Below are positions 8,319 to 15,669 of a DNA stretch of 38,709 nt, in pieces. Made by a program: the position numbers and the translations under genes. The notes under the pieces were generated by a model that saw only the letters and a program-made list of their open reading frames with translations, did not search any database and was not told the DNA's origin. Where the stretch lies: the NCBI GenBank assembly GCA_011390675.1, contig JAABRX010000015.1, forward strand, positions 1 through 38,709, read 5' to 3'. Within the stretch, counting starts at the first letter, position 1. The number at the start of each line of letters is the position of its first letter. This stretch comes from Trueperaceae bacterium. Lineage in GTDB: Bacteria > Deinococcota > Deinococci > Deinococcales > Trueperaceae.

Positions 8319-8659
8319 GCGGCGCGTCCGGCGACGCGGCGCTCTGGGGCTTGCTCTTGGCGATGGCGGCGATGACGCTGACGCTGCGGGCGAGCTTCCT
8401 CGTGTTCGGCGACCGCATTCGCATCCCACCGCTCGTGCGCCGCGGCCTCGATTACGTGCCGGCCGCCGTGCTCGCCGCGATCGTCGCGCCCGCCTTCGTG
8501 CTGTTCGCGCCCGGCGAGGCCGTCGACCTGGCCGTGCAAACGCCGCGCTGGGCGGCGGGCGTGGTGGGGGTCGCCGCCGCGCTGATCACCCGCAACATGC
8601 TCATCGTGATCGTGCTCGGGATGGCGACGCTGTGGGGTGTCCAGGCGCTCGTGAGCTAG
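8315..8659 (+). CDS. azlD: AzlD family small subunit of the branched-chain amino acid exporter
   Basis: A 114-residue membrane protein with four hydrophobic segments. Recognisable AzlD features are the MTLTLRASFLVFGDR segment, the PPLVRRGLDYVPAAVLAAIVAP block and the C-terminal ALITRNMLIVIVLGMATLW helix. It forms the second half of the AzlCD exporter. The start is GTG 8315 inside the azlC stop (4-bp overlap). Its stop lies 1 nt from the stop of the convergent aldo/keto reductase gene, leaving no room for a separate terminator. Confidence 0.92.
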   Translation: MSGASGDAALWGLLLAMAAMTLTLRASFLVFGDRIRIPPLVRRGLDYVPAAVLAAIVAPAFVLFAPGEAVDLAVQTPRWAAGVVGVAAALITRNMLIVIVLGMATLWGVQALVS

Positions 8660-8660
8660 G

Positions 8661-9473
8661 TCAACGCTCCCAATCGACCTCGGGATCGTCGACCAGGCGC
8701 AGGTCCCGGTCGAGCGCCGCGATGCGCGCCATCTCGTCGTCCGACAAGACGAAGTCGAAGATCTCGAGGTTGGCGCGCTGGTGCTCCGGCGACGCCGCCT
8801 TGGGGATCGCCATCACGCGCGGTTGCTGCACCAACCAGCGCAGCGCCACCTGGGCGGCGCTCTTGCCGTGGGCGGCGCCGATGGCGTGGAGCACCGGGTC
8901 GTCGTGCACCGCACCGCGCGCCACGGGCGCGTAGGCGGTCAGGAGCAGGTCGAGCTCGTCGGCCTGGCGGAGCAGCGCGTCCTGCGACAGGAACGGGTGG
9001 TACTCCACCTGGTTGGTGAAGATCGGACCGGTCGCGACCGAGCGCGCGACCCACGAGGGCGCGAAGTTGCTGACCCCCACGTGGCGCGTCAAGCCGCGCT
9101 CGCGCACCGCGTGCAGCGCGCCCAAGGTGTCCTCGAGCGGCACGTCGGTGCGCGGCCAGTGCAGGAGCACCAGGTCGACGTGGTCGATCGCGAGCGCCGC
9201 GAGGCTCGCCTCGACGCTGCCGGCGAGCAGGTCGGGGGCGAAGAAGCGCGGGCGGACCTTGGTCGTCACGAACACGCGGTCGCGCGGGACGCCGGAGCGC
9301 CGCAGGCCGAGGCCCACCTCCGCCTCGTTGAAGTAGCCCTGCGCGGTGTCGAGGTGCCGGTACCCGAGCGTCAGCGCGTGTTCGACGGCGCGCACGCACG
9401 CGTCGCCGTTCATCTCCCAGGTGCCGAGGCCGAGCGCCGGCACGAGCGTCCCTTGGTGGTCGTGGTGGATCAT
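8661..9473 (-). CDS. Aldo/keto reductase (2,5-diketo-D-gluconate reductase-like)
   Basis: A 270-residue cytosolic NADPH-dependent reductase with a TIM-barrel fold. The catalytic tetrad is complete: D42 and Y47 in HLDTAQGYFNEAEVG, K72 in VTTKVRP and H105 in LLHWPRT. The VGVSNF motif, NQVEYHPFL and the late IPKAASPEH cofactor-binding segment place it in the AKR3/AKR5 (DkgA/DkgB-like) group. It reduces small carbonyls such as methylglyoxal or keto-sugars; the physiological substrate cannot be read from sequence. The start is ATG 9473 with a TACGGT box 6 nt upstream on the minus strand. It is divergent from the MFS gene at 9568 and convergent on azlD. Confidence 0.92.
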   Translation of the reverse strand: MIHHDHQGTLVPALGLGTWEMNGDACVRAVEHALTLGYRHLDTAQGYFNEAEVGLGLRRSGVPRDRVFVTTKVRPRFFAPDLLAGSVEASLAALAIDHVDLVLLHWPRTDVPLEDTLGALHAVRERGLTRHVGVSNFAPSWVARSVATGPIFTNQVEYHPFLSQDALLRQADELDLLLTAYAPVARGAVHDDPVLHAIGAAHGKSAAQVALRWLVQQPRVMAIPKAASPEHQRANLEIFDFVLSDDEMARIAALDRDLRLVDDPEVDWER

Positions 9474-9479
9474 GCGCCC

Positions 9480-9485
9480 ACCGTA
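9480..9485 (-). promoter_or_regulatory. -10 box for the aldo/keto reductase gene (leaderless type)
   Basis: TACGGT on the minus strand, exactly 6 nt before ATG 9473; fits TANNNT. Confidence 0.5.
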
Positions 9486-9555
9486 CCCGGCCCTCGGCGG
9501 GCGGTGGCGTGCCCCGATGCGCCCGCCGCGGGCCGGTCGCCGCTGGGTGGCGTGC

Positions 9556-9561
9556 TGTGAT
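9556..9561 (+). promoter_or_regulatory. Possible -10 box for the MFS transporter gene
   Basis: TGTGAT, 6 nt before GTG 9568. It keeps the spacing of the other leaderless boxes but has G at the second position, so it is weaker. Confidence 0.3.
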
Positions 9562-9567
9562 GGGCCC

Positions 9568-10851
9568 GTGGAACCCGTCGCCCGCCGCCCCTTCTTCGGA
9601 TGGAGCGTGGTGGGCGGTGCGATGGGGTTGCAGGGGCTTCAGGCTCTGCTCTTCGGGCAAGCGTACGGCCTCTACGTGGTGGCGCTCACCAGCGAGCTCG
9701 GCTGGAGCCGCACCGCGGTGGCGTCGGGGTACGCGCTCGTCCAACTGTTGGGCGGGTTGATGGGGCCGGCGCAAGGGTGGTTGCTCGAGCGCTTCGGCCC
9801 GCGCCGGGTCGCCGGGGTCGGCGTGGCGCTGTTCGGCGCCGGTCTGATCGTCGCTTCGACCGTCACGACGCTGTCGGCGTTCACCGCTGCGATGGCGCTC
9901 ACGGGCGTGGGCGTCGCGCTGTCCGGGTTCCTGACCGCCACCACCGCGATCGTCCCGTGGTTCCGGCGGCGGCGCGCGACCGCGCTGGCGTACATGTCGG
10001 TGGGGATGAGCCTGGGCGGCCTGCTCGTGCCGATCGTGGCGGCGTCGGTGGTCGCCTTCGGCTGGCGCCCGACGCTGGCCGGATCTGGGGTGGCGATGCT
10101 GCTCCTCGGGCTCCCGGCTGCCGGGCTGCTCCGGCGCGACCCGGAGCGCTACGGGCAAGAGATCGACGGCGGACCCGGTGGCCTCCCCGACCCCGCGCGT
10201 GGGGGCGCGACCTGGCGCTCCACCGGTCCGGCCTCCGACTTCTCGCTGCGCGAGGCGCTGCGCACGCGCGCCTTCTGGGCGCTCGGCATCGGCCACGGCG
10301 CGGCGCTGCTGGTGGTCGCGGCCGTCGTGGTGCACCTGGTGCCGCACCTGGAGTCGGGCGTCGGGCTCTCGCTGCAGGCGGCATCGGCGGTCGTGGCCGC
10401 CGTCACCGCGACGACCGCCGTGGCGCAGGTGGTGGGCGGTGCGCTGGGCGATCGCTTCCCCAAGCGGCAGATCGCGCAGTTGGCGATGTTCGCCCATGCG
10501 GGGGCGCTGCTCGCGCTCGCGTGGGTGCCGGGCTGGTTCGGCATCGGGCTCTTCGTGCTGCTCCACGGGTGGGCCTGGGGGACCCGGGGTCCGCTGATGG
10601 GGGCGATCCGTGCCGATTACTTCGGTGCGGCCCACTTCGGGTCGATCATGGGAGCTTCGAGCTTGGTGATCATGGGGGGTCAGCTGGCCGGTCCGGTGAT
10701 CGCCGGGGTGCTCGCGGACGCGCTCGGCGACTATCGTTGGGGCTTCACGATCCTCGCCGCGCTCGCCGCCGTGGGTTCCCTCGCGTTCGTGCTCGCGACG
10801 CCGCCAAAGCCCCCCGAGCCCCCCGAGCAGCGACGGGACGCGCGTTCATGA
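9568..10851 (+). CDS. MFS transporter (monocarboxylate/oxalate-formate antiporter-like)
   Basis: A 427-residue major facilitator with about 12 membrane segments in two halves split by a polar loop (~190-220). RRPFFGWSVVGGAM at the N-terminus and the LGWSRTAVASGYALVQLLGG segment are typical of the MCT/OFA-like MFS branch, which carries small organic acids. LLERFGPRRV is the loop 2-3 signature and GDRFPKRQIAQL its second-half counterpart. The start is GTG 9568, because the protein family begins just before the first helix; upstream in-frame ATGs would add charged low-complexity sequence. It is divergent from the aldo/keto reductase gene, and no binding protein or enzyme is linked to suggest a substrate. 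Confidence 0.85.
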   Translation: MEPVARRPFFGWSVVGGAMGLQGLQALLFGQAYGLYVVALTSELGWSRTAVASGYALVQLLGGLMGPAQGWLLERFGPRRVAGVGVALFGAGLIVASTVTTLSAFTAAMALTGVGVALSGFLTATTAIVPWFRRRRATALAYMSVGMSLGGLLVPIVAASVVAFGWRPTLAGSGVAMLLLGLPAAGLLRRDPERYGQEIDGGPGGLPDPARGGATWRSTGPASDFSLREALRTRAFWALGIGHGAALLVVAAVVVHLVPHLESGVGLSLQAASAVVAAVTATTAVAQVVGGALGDRFPKRQIAQLAMFAHAGALLALAWVPGWFGIGLFVLLHGWAWGTRGPLMGAIRADYFGAAHFGSIMGASSLVIMGGQLAGPVIAGVLADALGDYRWGFTILAALAAVGSLAFVLATPPKPPEPPEQRRDARS

Positions 10852-10859
10852 CCCCGTGC

Positions 10860-10865
10860 TAGATT
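10860..10865 (+). promoter_or_regulatory. Possible -10 box of the sugar ABC operon
   Basis: TAGATT (4 of 6 to TATAAT), about 65 nt before the binding-protein ATG. A strong ribosome-binding site (ggaggt, 10921-10926) follows, so this would be a leadered message. No convincing -35 is seen. Confidence 0.35.
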
Positions 10866-10930
10866 GGCGGGTGCATCACGTTTCAGGGTCCGTCCGTGGC
10901 GTGTCGTCGCGGCGGCCCGAGGAGGTACCC

Positions 10931-12229
10931 ATGGTGAGAGCGACCTTTCGCGCACTCTTGGTCAGCGCCGTCGTGCTGGGTCTGGCGACCGCGTCGGCCC
11001 AGGACTTCGACTGGCGCCGCTTCGAGGGCACCAGCATCCGCTTCATGATGAACCAGCACCCCTTCACCAACTGGCTGCAGCCGTTGGTGCCGGAGTTCGA
11101 GGAGGCCACGGGCATCGACGTGACGCTCGAGGTCTTCCCCGAGGACCAGTTCCGCCAGCGCCGCATCCTCGAGGTCAGCAGCGCCGCCGCGACGCTCGAC
11201 GGCTACATGATCATGCCGGGTCAGGTCTCCGCGCAGTACCTCGGAGCTGGCTGGGTTCGGCCGGTCGACGACTTCCTCGGCGATCCGACCCTGACCATGC
11301 CCGACCTCGACCTCGACGACTTCTACGCCGGCGCGCTCGACACCTTCCGCTCCGACGCCGGCCTGTTCGGTCTGCCGCTGCAGATCGAATCGAGCGTGCT
11401 CTTCTACCGCGCCGACCTGTTCGAGGCTGCCGGGCTCGAGGGCCCGCCCACCACGATGGACGAGCTGATGGAGTACGCGGCCGCGCTCGAGGGCGACCAG
11501 ATGGCCGGCTTCGCCATGCGCGGTCGCGGCGCCGCCGCGACCAGCCAGACCGTCAACCTGCTCTACTCGTTCGGCGGCCGCTGGATGGACGACGAGGGCA
11601 ACTCCGCCCTGGCCTCCCCGGAGAGCGTCGCGGCGCACGAGTTCTACGCCGAACTGATGCGCGAGTACGGCCCCCCCGGACCGGCCAACCTCCACTGGGC
11701 CGAGGTCACCAGCCTCTTCGCTCAGGGCCAGGCGGCCATGATCTTCGACGCCAACGTCTTCCGCCCGATCATGGAAGACCCGGCGCAGGCGATCGACGTG
11801 GTGCGCGAGAACGTGCGCTACGCGCCGCTCCCCGCCGGCCCGGCCGGCAGCGTCCCGGGCGTGCTGGTGTGGGGTCTGAGCGTCAACCACGCCTCGCAGA
11901 ACCCCGAAGCCGCCTGGTACTTCATCCAGTGGGCGATGTCGAAGGAGAACCAGGAGCGCCTGCTGGAGTTCGGCGTGCCCGCCGCGCGCGCCTCGGCGTG
12001 GGAGAACGAAGACTTCCGCGCGAACGCTCCGGCCGACTGGATCGAAGCCTCGCAGACCTCGTTCCAGAACGGTCAACCCGACTGGAACCCGCCGGTGATC
12101 CCGGTCGCCGAAGTGCGCGACGCCTACGGGCAGGCGATCGTAGCTGCGCTCGAAGGGCGCGACATCGCGGAAGCGCTCCAGCGCGCCGCCGCCAGCGTCG
12201 ACGAGATCGTCGAACGCTCGCGCCGCTGA
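10931..12229 (+). CDS. Carbohydrate ABC transporter, extracellular substrate-binding protein
   Basis: A 432-residue periplasmic binding protein of the family-1 (MalE/UgpB-like) type. The signal peptide is MVRATFRALLVSAVVLGLA... with a likely cut after ASA (residue ~23); there is no lipobox cysteine. SBP family landmarks include EEATGIDVTLEV early in the mature chain, LPLQIESSVLFYRADLFEAAGL near residue 155, and the late ASQNPEAAWYFIQWAMSKENQ segment. It would capture a sugar or polyol and deliver it to the permease pair downstream. The start is ATG 10931 with a strong ribosome-binding site (ggaggt). A 12-bp hairpin directly follows the stop. The ligand cannot be read from sequence; the linked dehydrogenase suggests a polyol or sugar. 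Confidence 0.9.
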   Translation: MVRATFRALLVSAVVLGLATASAQDFDWRRFEGTSIRFMMNQHPFTNWLQPLVPEFEEATGIDVTLEVFPEDQFRQRRILEVSSAAATLDGYMIMPGQVSAQYLGAGWVRPVDDFLGDPTLTMPDLDLDDFYAGALDTFRSDAGLFGLPLQIESSVLFYRADLFEAAGLEGPPTTMDELMEYAAALEGDQMAGFAMRGRGAAATSQTVNLLYSFGGRWMDDEGNSALASPESVAAHEFYAELMREYGPPGPANLHWAEVTSLFAQGQAAMIFDANVFRPIMEDPAQAIDVVRENVRYAPLPAGPAGSVPGVLVWGLSVNHASQNPEAAWYFIQWAMSKENQERLLEFGVPAARASAWENEDFRANAPADWIEASQTSFQNGQPDWNPPVIPVAEVRDAYGQAIVAALEGRDIAEALQRAAASVDEIVERSRR

Positions 12230-12257
12230 GCGGAGCGACCGACCACGCCGACCGTAT

Positions 12258-12286
12258 GGGAAGGGCGAGCTCGTCTCGCCCTTCCC
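12258..12286 (+). terminator. 12-bp intercistronic hairpin after the binding-protein gene
   Basis: Perfect inverted repeat: GGGAAGGGCGAG (12258-12269), 5-nt loop, CTCGCCCTTCCC (12275-12286). No T-run follows. Its position between the binding-protein stop (12229) and permease start (12312) suggests partial termination or protection of the upstream mRNA end, giving more binding protein than permease. Confidence 0.8.
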
Positions 12287-12311
12287 ACTCGAACCCGCCT
12301 CGGAGACCCAC

Positions 12312-13181
12312 GTGAAGAGCGTCAGCGCCTTCGTCGACCGGAACGCCCACTACATCTTCCCGCTGCCCGCGGTGCTGGCGATCCTGGTGCTGATCGTCGC
12401 GCCCGTGCTCGCCAACTTCGTGCTGTCGCTCTACGACTACTTCGTGGGGGGTAGCCCGACGTTCATCGGCGTCGAGAACTACGAGCGCGCCTTCACCGAC
12501 TCGCGCGTCTGGAACGGCATCCGCAACACCTTCTATTTCACCTTCACGGCCGTCCCGCTGCAGCTCGTGCTGGGCGTCGCGATCGCCGTCCTGTTCAACC
12601 GCGACTTCCCCGGCAAGGGGCTCGCGCGCACGGTCATCTTGCTGCCGATGGTCGCCACGCCGGTGGCGATCGCCCTCATCTGGGCGCTGATGTTCAACCC
12701 CAGCCTCGGGGTCCTCAACTACTTCTTGGAAAGCCTCGGCCTGGAGCGGTCGCTGTGGGTGGCGCAGTCGAACCTGGCCATCCCGTCGCTCGTGTTGGTC
12801 GACACCTGGCAGTGGTCGCCGATGATCGCGCTGATCCTGCTCGCGGCCATGCAGAGCGTGCCGGCCGAGCTGTACGAGGCCGCGCGCATCGACGGCGCCT
12901 CCGGCTGGCAGTCGTTCTGGCGCATCACCATCCCGAGCATCCGCTCGGCGATCGTGGTCGCGCTGATCCTGCGCGCGGTCGACGCGCTCAAGACCTTCGA
13001 CATCATCTACGTGATCACCGAGGGCGGGCCGGGCATCGCCTCGGAGACGCTCAACGTGCTCGCCTTCAAGACGGGGTTCAACTTCTTCCACGCCGGCTAC
13101 GCCGCGACGCTCCTGATCTTCCTGATGTTCACCGTGCTCGGCATCGCCGTGCTGCTCAACGCGATCCGGCGGCGCGCATGA
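12312..13181 (+). CDS. Sugar ABC transporter permease (MalF/UgpA type)
   Basis: A 289-residue inner-membrane permease with about six hydrophobic segments. The cytoplasmic EAA loop that docks the ATPase is present: YEAARIDGASGWQSFWRITIP (residues ~192-212). It opens with a short N-terminal arm and LPAVLAILVLIVAPVLANFVLSLYDY, typical of MalF/UgpA-like permeases without the extra MalF periplasmic domain. The start is GTG 12312, the first in-frame start after the hairpin. Its stop overlaps the next permease start (ATGA, 13178-13181), so both permeases should be made in equal amounts. No ABC ATPase is encoded nearby. Confidence 0.92.
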   Translation: MKSVSAFVDRNAHYIFPLPAVLAILVLIVAPVLANFVLSLYDYFVGGSPTFIGVENYERAFTDSRVWNGIRNTFYFTFTAVPLQLVLGVAIAVLFNRDFPGKGLARTVILLPMVATPVAIALIWALMFNPSLGVLNYFLESLGLERSLWVAQSNLAIPSLVLVDTWQWSPMIALILLAAMQSVPAELYEAARIDGASGWQSFWRITIPSIRSAIVVALILRAVDALKTFDIIYVITEGGPGIASETLNVLAFKTGFNFFHAGYAATLLIFLMFTVLGIAVLLNAIRRRA

Positions 13182-14056
13182 GCGCCCTCGCGAGCGTGGA
13201 CGCGCAGCGGGTGTCCGCGGCGCAGGCGCGGGCGCGCGCGCAGCGCCTGAAGCTCTTGAAGAACGTCGGCATCGCGGTCCTGATCGTGGTGACGCTGGCC
13301 GTGATGCTCTTCCCCTTCTACTGGATGGTGCTGACCAGCCTGCGCAGCCAGGTCGACAACGTCAGCCGCGTCCCGGTCTGGTTCTTCACGCCCACCTGGG
13401 AGAACTACCAGAACGTGATCGCCCGCAACAACTTCCTCGAGTACACGTGGAACTCGTTCGTGATCGCGGGGCTGTCGACCTTCTTCGGCCTGGTCTTGGG
13501 GCTGCCCGCCGCCTACTCCATCGCGCGCTTCAAGCAGGACGGCCTGGCGCTCGCGATCCTCATCGCGCGCCTCACGCCCTACATCACCTACCTGGTGCCC
13601 TGGTACCTGGCCTTCCGGGCCCTGGGCCTGATCGACACGTACTTCGCGTTGACCCTCACGCACCTGATCGTGGGGATGCCGCTGATCGTCTGGATCATGA
13701 TCAGCTTCTTCGAGAACGTCCCGCAGGACCTCGAGGAGGCCGCCTACGTCGACGGCGCGACCCGCATCGGCGCGTTCTGGCGCGTGATCCTGCCGCTCTC
13801 GGCGCCCGGGATCGTGGCGGCCGCGATCCTGGCGTTCATCTTCAGCTGGAACCAGTTCCTGTTCAGCTTGGTGCTCTCCGGACCGAACACGCGACCGGTC
13901 CCGGTGGCGGTCTTCAACTTCATCTCCTACGGGCAGATCGACTTCGGCGGCCTGGGTGCCGCGGCCGTGCTCATCACGCTGCCCGTCATCATCCTCACGC
14001 TCATCATCCAGCGCTGGATCGTCACCGGTCTGACGATGGGCGCCGTGAAGGGCTGA
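13178..14056 (+). CDS. Sugar ABC transporter permease (MalG/UgpE type)
   Basis: A 292-residue partner permease. Features are a long charged N-terminal arm (~1-27), the LFPFYWMVLTSLRS segment after the first helix, TWENYQNVI and the EAA loop LEEAAYVDGATRIGAFWRVILP (residues ~188-209). The C-terminus ends in RWIVTGLTMGAVKG, the usual MalG-family tail (LTaGAVKG-like). ATG 13178 overlaps the stop of the first permease. With the binding protein it forms a type I importer that must borrow a MalK/MsmX-like ATPase from elsewhere in the genome. The dehydrogenase gene follows after 15 nt. Confidence 0.92.
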   Translation: MSALASVDAQRVSAAQARARAQRLKLLKNVGIAVLIVVTLAVMLFPFYWMVLTSLRSQVDNVSRVPVWFFTPTWENYQNVIARNNFLEYTWNSFVIAGLSTFFGLVLGLPAAYSIARFKQDGLALAILIARLTPYITYLVPWYLAFRALGLIDTYFALTLTHLIVGMPLIVWIMISFFENVPQDLEEAAYVDGATRIGAFWRVILPLSAPGIVAAAILAFIFSWNQFLFSLVLSGPNTRPVPVAVFNFISYGQIDFGGLGAAAVLITLPVIILTLIIQRWIVTGLTMGAVKG

Positions 14057-14071
14057 CCTGGAGGTCCCACC

Positions 14072-15097
14072 ATGCTCGCCCTGCGCAAGGTCGCGCCGAA
14101 CGATCCCAACCTGGCGTTGCTCGAGGTCCCCGAGCCGACGCCCGGGCCGGGCCACGTCGTCGTCGACGTGGCCGCCGCCGGCATCTGCGGCACGGACGTG
14201 CACATCATGCACGACGAGTACCGCTCCGATCCGCCCGTGACGCTCGGCCACGAGGTCGCCGGGACGATCGCGGCGCTCGGCGACGGCGTCACCGGCTGGG
14301 AGGTCGGCCAGCGCGTCGTGACCGAGACGTACTACTCCACCTGCGGCCGGTGCGAGCACTGCCGCACGGGCCGGCCCAACCTGTGCGCGTCGCGCCGCTC
14401 GATCGGCTCGTTCGAGGATGGCGGCTTCGCGCCCAAGCTGTCGACGCCGGCGACCAACCTGCACGCCCTGCCGGACGACCTCGGCTTCCCCGAGGCGGCG
14501 CTCGTCGAGCCGCTGGCGTGCGTCGTCCGCGCCCTGCTCGAGCTGAACGAGTTGCGCGCCGGCGACCGCGCCGTGATCACGGGCCCGGGGCCGATCGGCC
14601 TGTTGGCGCTGCAGGTGGCGAAGGCCTCGGGCGCTCGCGTCGTGGTGCTCGGCACGGCGGCCGACGCGGCGCGCCTCGAGCTCGCGCATCGGCTCGGCGC
14701 CGACGGGGTGCTCACCGTCGAGGCGGCCGACGGGCTCGCCGAGGCGACCGCGGAGGCGCTCGGCGGCGAGCCCGACGTCGCCATCGAGTGCTCCGGGGCG
14801 GAGCCGGCCGCGACCTTGCTGTTGCGCCTCGTGCGCAAGGCCGGCCGGTTCGTTCAGGTCGGCCTCTACGGTCGGCCCATCGCGCTCGACTTCGACCAGG
14901 TCTGCTACAAGGAGCTGCGCGTGAGCGGCAGCTTCGCCACCACGCCCAGTTCCTGGCATCGCGCGCTCGTGCTCGCGGGCTCGGGCGCGGTCTCGCTCGG
15001 CGCGATCGTCGGCGCGACCTACCCGCTGGTGGAGTGGGAGCGCGCGTTCGAAGCGGTGGCGGCGCGTACGCCCGGAAAGGTGCTGCTCGTACCGTGA
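14072..15097 (+). CDS. Zinc-dependent alcohol/polyol dehydrogenase (sorbitol/threonine dehydrogenase type)
   Basis: A 341-residue medium-chain dehydrogenase that oxidises an alcohol with NAD(P)+. The catalytic zinc ligands are C39 in GICGTDVHI, H60 and E61 in TLGHEVAGTI; the structural zinc is held by C91, C94, C97 and C105 in CGRCEHCRTGRPNLC. The nucleotide-binding loop is GPGPIG (171-176). ALVEPLACVVRAL matches the polyol/threonine branch. The start is ATG 14072 with a gagg ribosome-binding site. It lies 15 nt after the second permease, so it probably handles the first oxidation step of the imported sugar or polyol. The exact substrate is unknown. Confidence 0.9.
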   Translation: MLALRKVAPNDPNLALLEVPEPTPGPGHVVVDVAAAGICGTDVHIMHDEYRSDPPVTLGHEVAGTIAALGDGVTGWEVGQRVVTETYYSTCGRCEHCRTGRPNLCASRRSIGSFEDGGFAPKLSTPATNLHALPDDLGFPEAALVEPLACVVRALLELNELRAGDRAVITGPGPIGLLALQVAKASGARVVVLGTAADAARLELAHRLGADGVLTVEAADGLAEATAEALGGEPDVAIECSGAEPAATLLLRLVRKAGRFVQVGLYGRPIALDFDQVCYKELRVSGSFATTPSSWHRALVLAGSGAVSLGAIVGATYPLVEWERAFEAVAARTPGKVLLVP

Positions 15098-15190
15098 CCA
15101 CGGTGCGGCCGGTCCCGGACCGCGCCGCGCTGATACCGTGATGGGTCCAGGACGGTCGCCGCGCTCGCATTGCGTCCGCGGCGCGGCGGG

Positions 15191-15196
15191 TACGGT
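15191..15196 (+). promoter_or_regulatory. Possible -10 box for the ferredoxin gene
   Basis: TACGGT (TANNNT) with a TTGCGT 15 nt upstream (15170-15175), followed by an aggagga ribosome-binding site before ATG 15224. The spacer is short, so this is tentative. Confidence 0.3.
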
Positions 15197-15223
15197 TCTC
15201 GGGTCGTTCGAGGAGGACCCACC

Positions 15224-15625
15224 ATGCCCACCGTCACCACCGAAGGCCGCAGCGTCCAGGTCGATCCCGGCACCCGCCTGGTGCTCGCGATCGAAGCGCT
15301 CGGCATCGACATCGGCCACCGCTGCGGCGGCAAGGCCCGTTGCACCACGTGCCGCGTCGCGTTCGACGCGGGTGCGCCCGACACCTACACCCGCGCCGAG
15401 TACCTCAAGCTTCAGGACGCCGGCCTGCTCGCAGCTCCGGACGCCAGCGACCCGGTGCGCCTCTCCTGTCAGGTGCTCGTCGAGCACGACATGACCGTGC
15501 GCGTGCTCAAGACCAAGCAGACCGAAGGTTGGCCCGACACCGGGCCGGCGGTCGGCCCCGACTTGATCCCCGAGCCGGAGCGCTTCGAGCGCGCGGACCT
15601 GGAGGTCGAGGTGGCGGCCGGCTGA
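15224..15625 (+). CDS. Plant-type [2Fe-2S] ferredoxin
   Basis: A 133-residue soluble electron carrier. The four cluster ligands are C34, C40, C43 (C-x5-C-x2-C in HRCGGKARCTTC) and C82 in RLSCQ, the pattern of adrenodoxin/plant-type ferredoxins. The first ~95 residues are the ferredoxin fold; the last ~35 are an acidic, proline-containing tail (GPDLIPEPERFERADLEVE) not needed for the cluster. The start is ATG 15224 with a strong aggagga site; the frame is open further upstream but has no such site. It is followed 44 nt later by murJ. No reductase or oxygenase partner is nearby, so its electron acceptor is unknown. Confidence 0.9.
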   Translation: MPTVTTEGRSVQVDPGTRLVLAIEALGIDIGHRCGGKARCTTCRVAFDAGAPDTYTRAEYLKLQDAGLLAAPDASDPVRLSCQVLVEHDMTVRVLKTKQTEGWPDTGPAVGPDLIPEPERFERADLEVEVAAG

Positions 15626-15656
15626 GCCGTCGACGATCGCGGTCGCTCCGAACCCG

Positions 15657-15662
15657 TACGAT
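15657..15662 (+). promoter_or_regulatory. -10 box for murJ (leaderless type)
   Basis: TACGAT, 7 nt before GTG 15670; fits TANNNT, and no Shine-Dalgarno sequence is present. Confidence 0.45.
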
Positions 15663-15669
15663 CGTCGTC

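Noticed and set aside
8656-10635. Minus-strand frame of 659 codons across the reductase and MFS transporter
   Set aside because: The reductase itself lies in another minus frame with complete catalytic motifs; this frame has none.
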